Part shown: positions 62,488-64,000 of the stretch, piece by piece | Position numbering within the stretch: the stretch's first letter is position 1 | How the letters are laid out: each line of letters begins with the position of its first letter | Assembly: GCA_043228905.1 (NCBI GenBank) | Contig: JBHGNT010000012.1 | Location: 12,276,001 to 12,340,000 of the forward strand | DNA: 64,000 nt | Origin: Azolla caroliniana | Taxonomy: Eukaryota; Polypodiophyta | Direction: 5' to 3' | Notes under the pieces: model-generated | The model's database searches: none | Seen by the model: only the letters and a program-made list of their open reading frames with translations | What the model was told of the DNA's origin: nothing | Translations under genes and position numbers: made by a program

Positions 62488-64000
62488 GTGTTGAATATGA
62501 AGAAAGATAAGTTTGGTTTATGTGATAGATGGAGTTCAAGATTACTGCACTCCAGGATGGAATCCTTCCATTGTGGATTGCATTGTGAGAGTTGCAATTT
62601 GAGTGGAAAAGAGAGAACTAAAATAGTCGCAATAACAATGTAATGCTTTTAACACGCAATTAATATAATTGTTTTGTTTTAATAAAGAGGGTTGGCAAAT
62701 GCATACATACAAGTTACAAAAATTGAATTGTTAGTTACACTCCATCCAACCTTTGTTCATTCCCAAACACTATTGAAGAACCCAATAATTTTATTTAAAC
62801 CATTAAGTTTTGTTCTATCCCATTATTTCTAATTCTTGTAGGGTGAAAACGGAAGAGTAGATTTAGGGCGAAATTTTAGAATATATAATAACAAATATTC
62901 TAAGGGACGAACTCTTTTGTATATTATTGATGCATTGACATTGCTTGAAGACATCCATCAAATGTTGTACATTGTGTTTGGGAATATGTGAAGAGCTCAA
63001 GACTCAATAAGGATGCCTTAAGGGTCTTCATGCATATGTTAAGTTAATACTTTTCTCGTAAGACAAAATCCACACAATATGGTGTGTATCTTGAATACTA
63101 GACAAATGGACATCATAATGTTATTGAGAACTCGTACTAATAAACCAACAATGTATGGAAGGCTCATGTCTTTGGCACTATGTTGAACAATGTTTGTGCG
63201 TCTTTTTTACTATTTCTCAAATTAAAACTTAAAAGACATTATTTTGATATGATGAATGCTTATATATATGTTTTTGCCTCCACCATCCATGAACTATGTA
63301 TATATGTTTGGGAAATTTCAGTGTTCTTATTTATGTCTCATGTTTTGGGGGGGGGGGGGACCTAAGCTCTCATTTTAATTGATGTTCAATATCTATATGA
63401 TGATTTGGCTCAGCCCCTGGGTGAGAAGAATGTTATAACCCAACAATCTAGATTACGTGACATGAAAGCCTATTTATTTCGAATGGGCTATACCAATCCT
63501 TATATCATTCATAGGGTAAATACATGACTTGTTAGAATATCCTAGTTTAATTTAGGAGAATGATAACAAGGCATGCATATATAGCACACACATTTAATGA
63601 TGTGCATGTCTTTTGCAAGAGAATATGCTCATGTACCAAGTAATTGAGTCAAAGAGTTCACACTACAATTCGCACTTGGTGAGAAAGAGGACAAAAGGTG
63701 ACACAAATGGGGATGAAAATGTTGTTGTGTAAATGGTTCATGCAAAGAATTCTTCTATAGGAAGACATTTATCTAGTGGCCCCAATAGAGAATATATTAT
63801 TGTACATTGCAGTGAAATATGACCCATAAGACTAAAACTGAAACATTTCCACAATGCGTGGAGTTAAGTGATTCTTGATCTTTAAGAATTTTACCAATGA
63901 AGGTTGCAATTCAGAGTGCACATTGTGATTGTGAAAGAAATGTGCGTAGTGATTGAACCAAATTGATAATGTGTGGAAAGCAAGCTCGAAGGCTGAGCAT
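62484..64000. other. Unassigned AT-rich right flank
   Basis: No coding frame, LTR end or RNA gene recognised. A run of 13 G residues lies near 63347-63359. Confidence 0.5.

Overview
The window reads as repeat-filled intergenic DNA of a land plant with a large, methylated genome. It contains plant-type chromovirus and Copia elements primed by initiator tRNA-Met, solo LTRs, LINE remnants, and many stops that look like C-to-T decay. A seedless plant (fern, lycophyte or bryophyte) is my guess and is not proven. I found no host protein gene and no intact tRNA or rRNA gene. Nearly all the DNA can be assigned to about twenty retroelements, many of them inserted into one another.

Layout. R elements are Ty3-type with LTRs TGTCG...CGACA. 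V elements are Ty3 chromoviruses, C elements are Ty1/Copia-type, L elements are LINEs, and X1 is a gag-only LTR element. 1-216: unassigned. 217-3388: R1, 5'-truncated. 3389-11382: C1, a Copia split by R2 (4075-9624). 11383-13329: V1, LTR plus leader, minus strand. 13330-13727: V2, integrase remnant, minus strand. 13728-18290: V3, plus strand, split open by R3 (18291-22118, minus strand). 22119-22690: C2, LTR end, minus strand. 22680-26808: R4, minus strand, with solo LTR C3 (24479-25248) inside. 26809-34495: V4, chromovirus, minus strand, with R5 (28119-31636) inside its integrase gene. 34496-36400: L1, minus strand. 37011-58402: C4, a Copia with target duplication GTTTG. Inside C4 sit X1 (37341-40737), solo LTR R6 (40841-47920, which itself contains R7, 41437-47782) and C5 (49277-55036). 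58403-62420: LINE remnants L2 and L3 with solo LTRs V5 (59519-59954) and C6 (61137-61689). 62421-64000: nothing recognised.

How it fits together. Reading frames on either side of each insertion join when the insert and its target duplication are removed, so most nesting is established directly from sequence. R7 and R4 carry gag, protease, RT, RNase H and integrase. R2, R3 and R5 are gag-based derivatives in which most or all of pol is replaced by an acidic repetitive frame plus a basic tail; they probably depended on proteins from relatives like R7. R5 has nearly identical LTRs (4 differences in 644) and is the youngest insertion seen.

Most notable: (1) every R insertion has a 4-bp target site with central CG; (2) a 6-bp-stem hairpin with compensatory changes lies 5-6 nt before the polypurine tract in five R elements; (3) gag-only element X1 has gag on one strand and its only primer-binding-site match on the other; (4) three R elements share a pol-replacing ORF.
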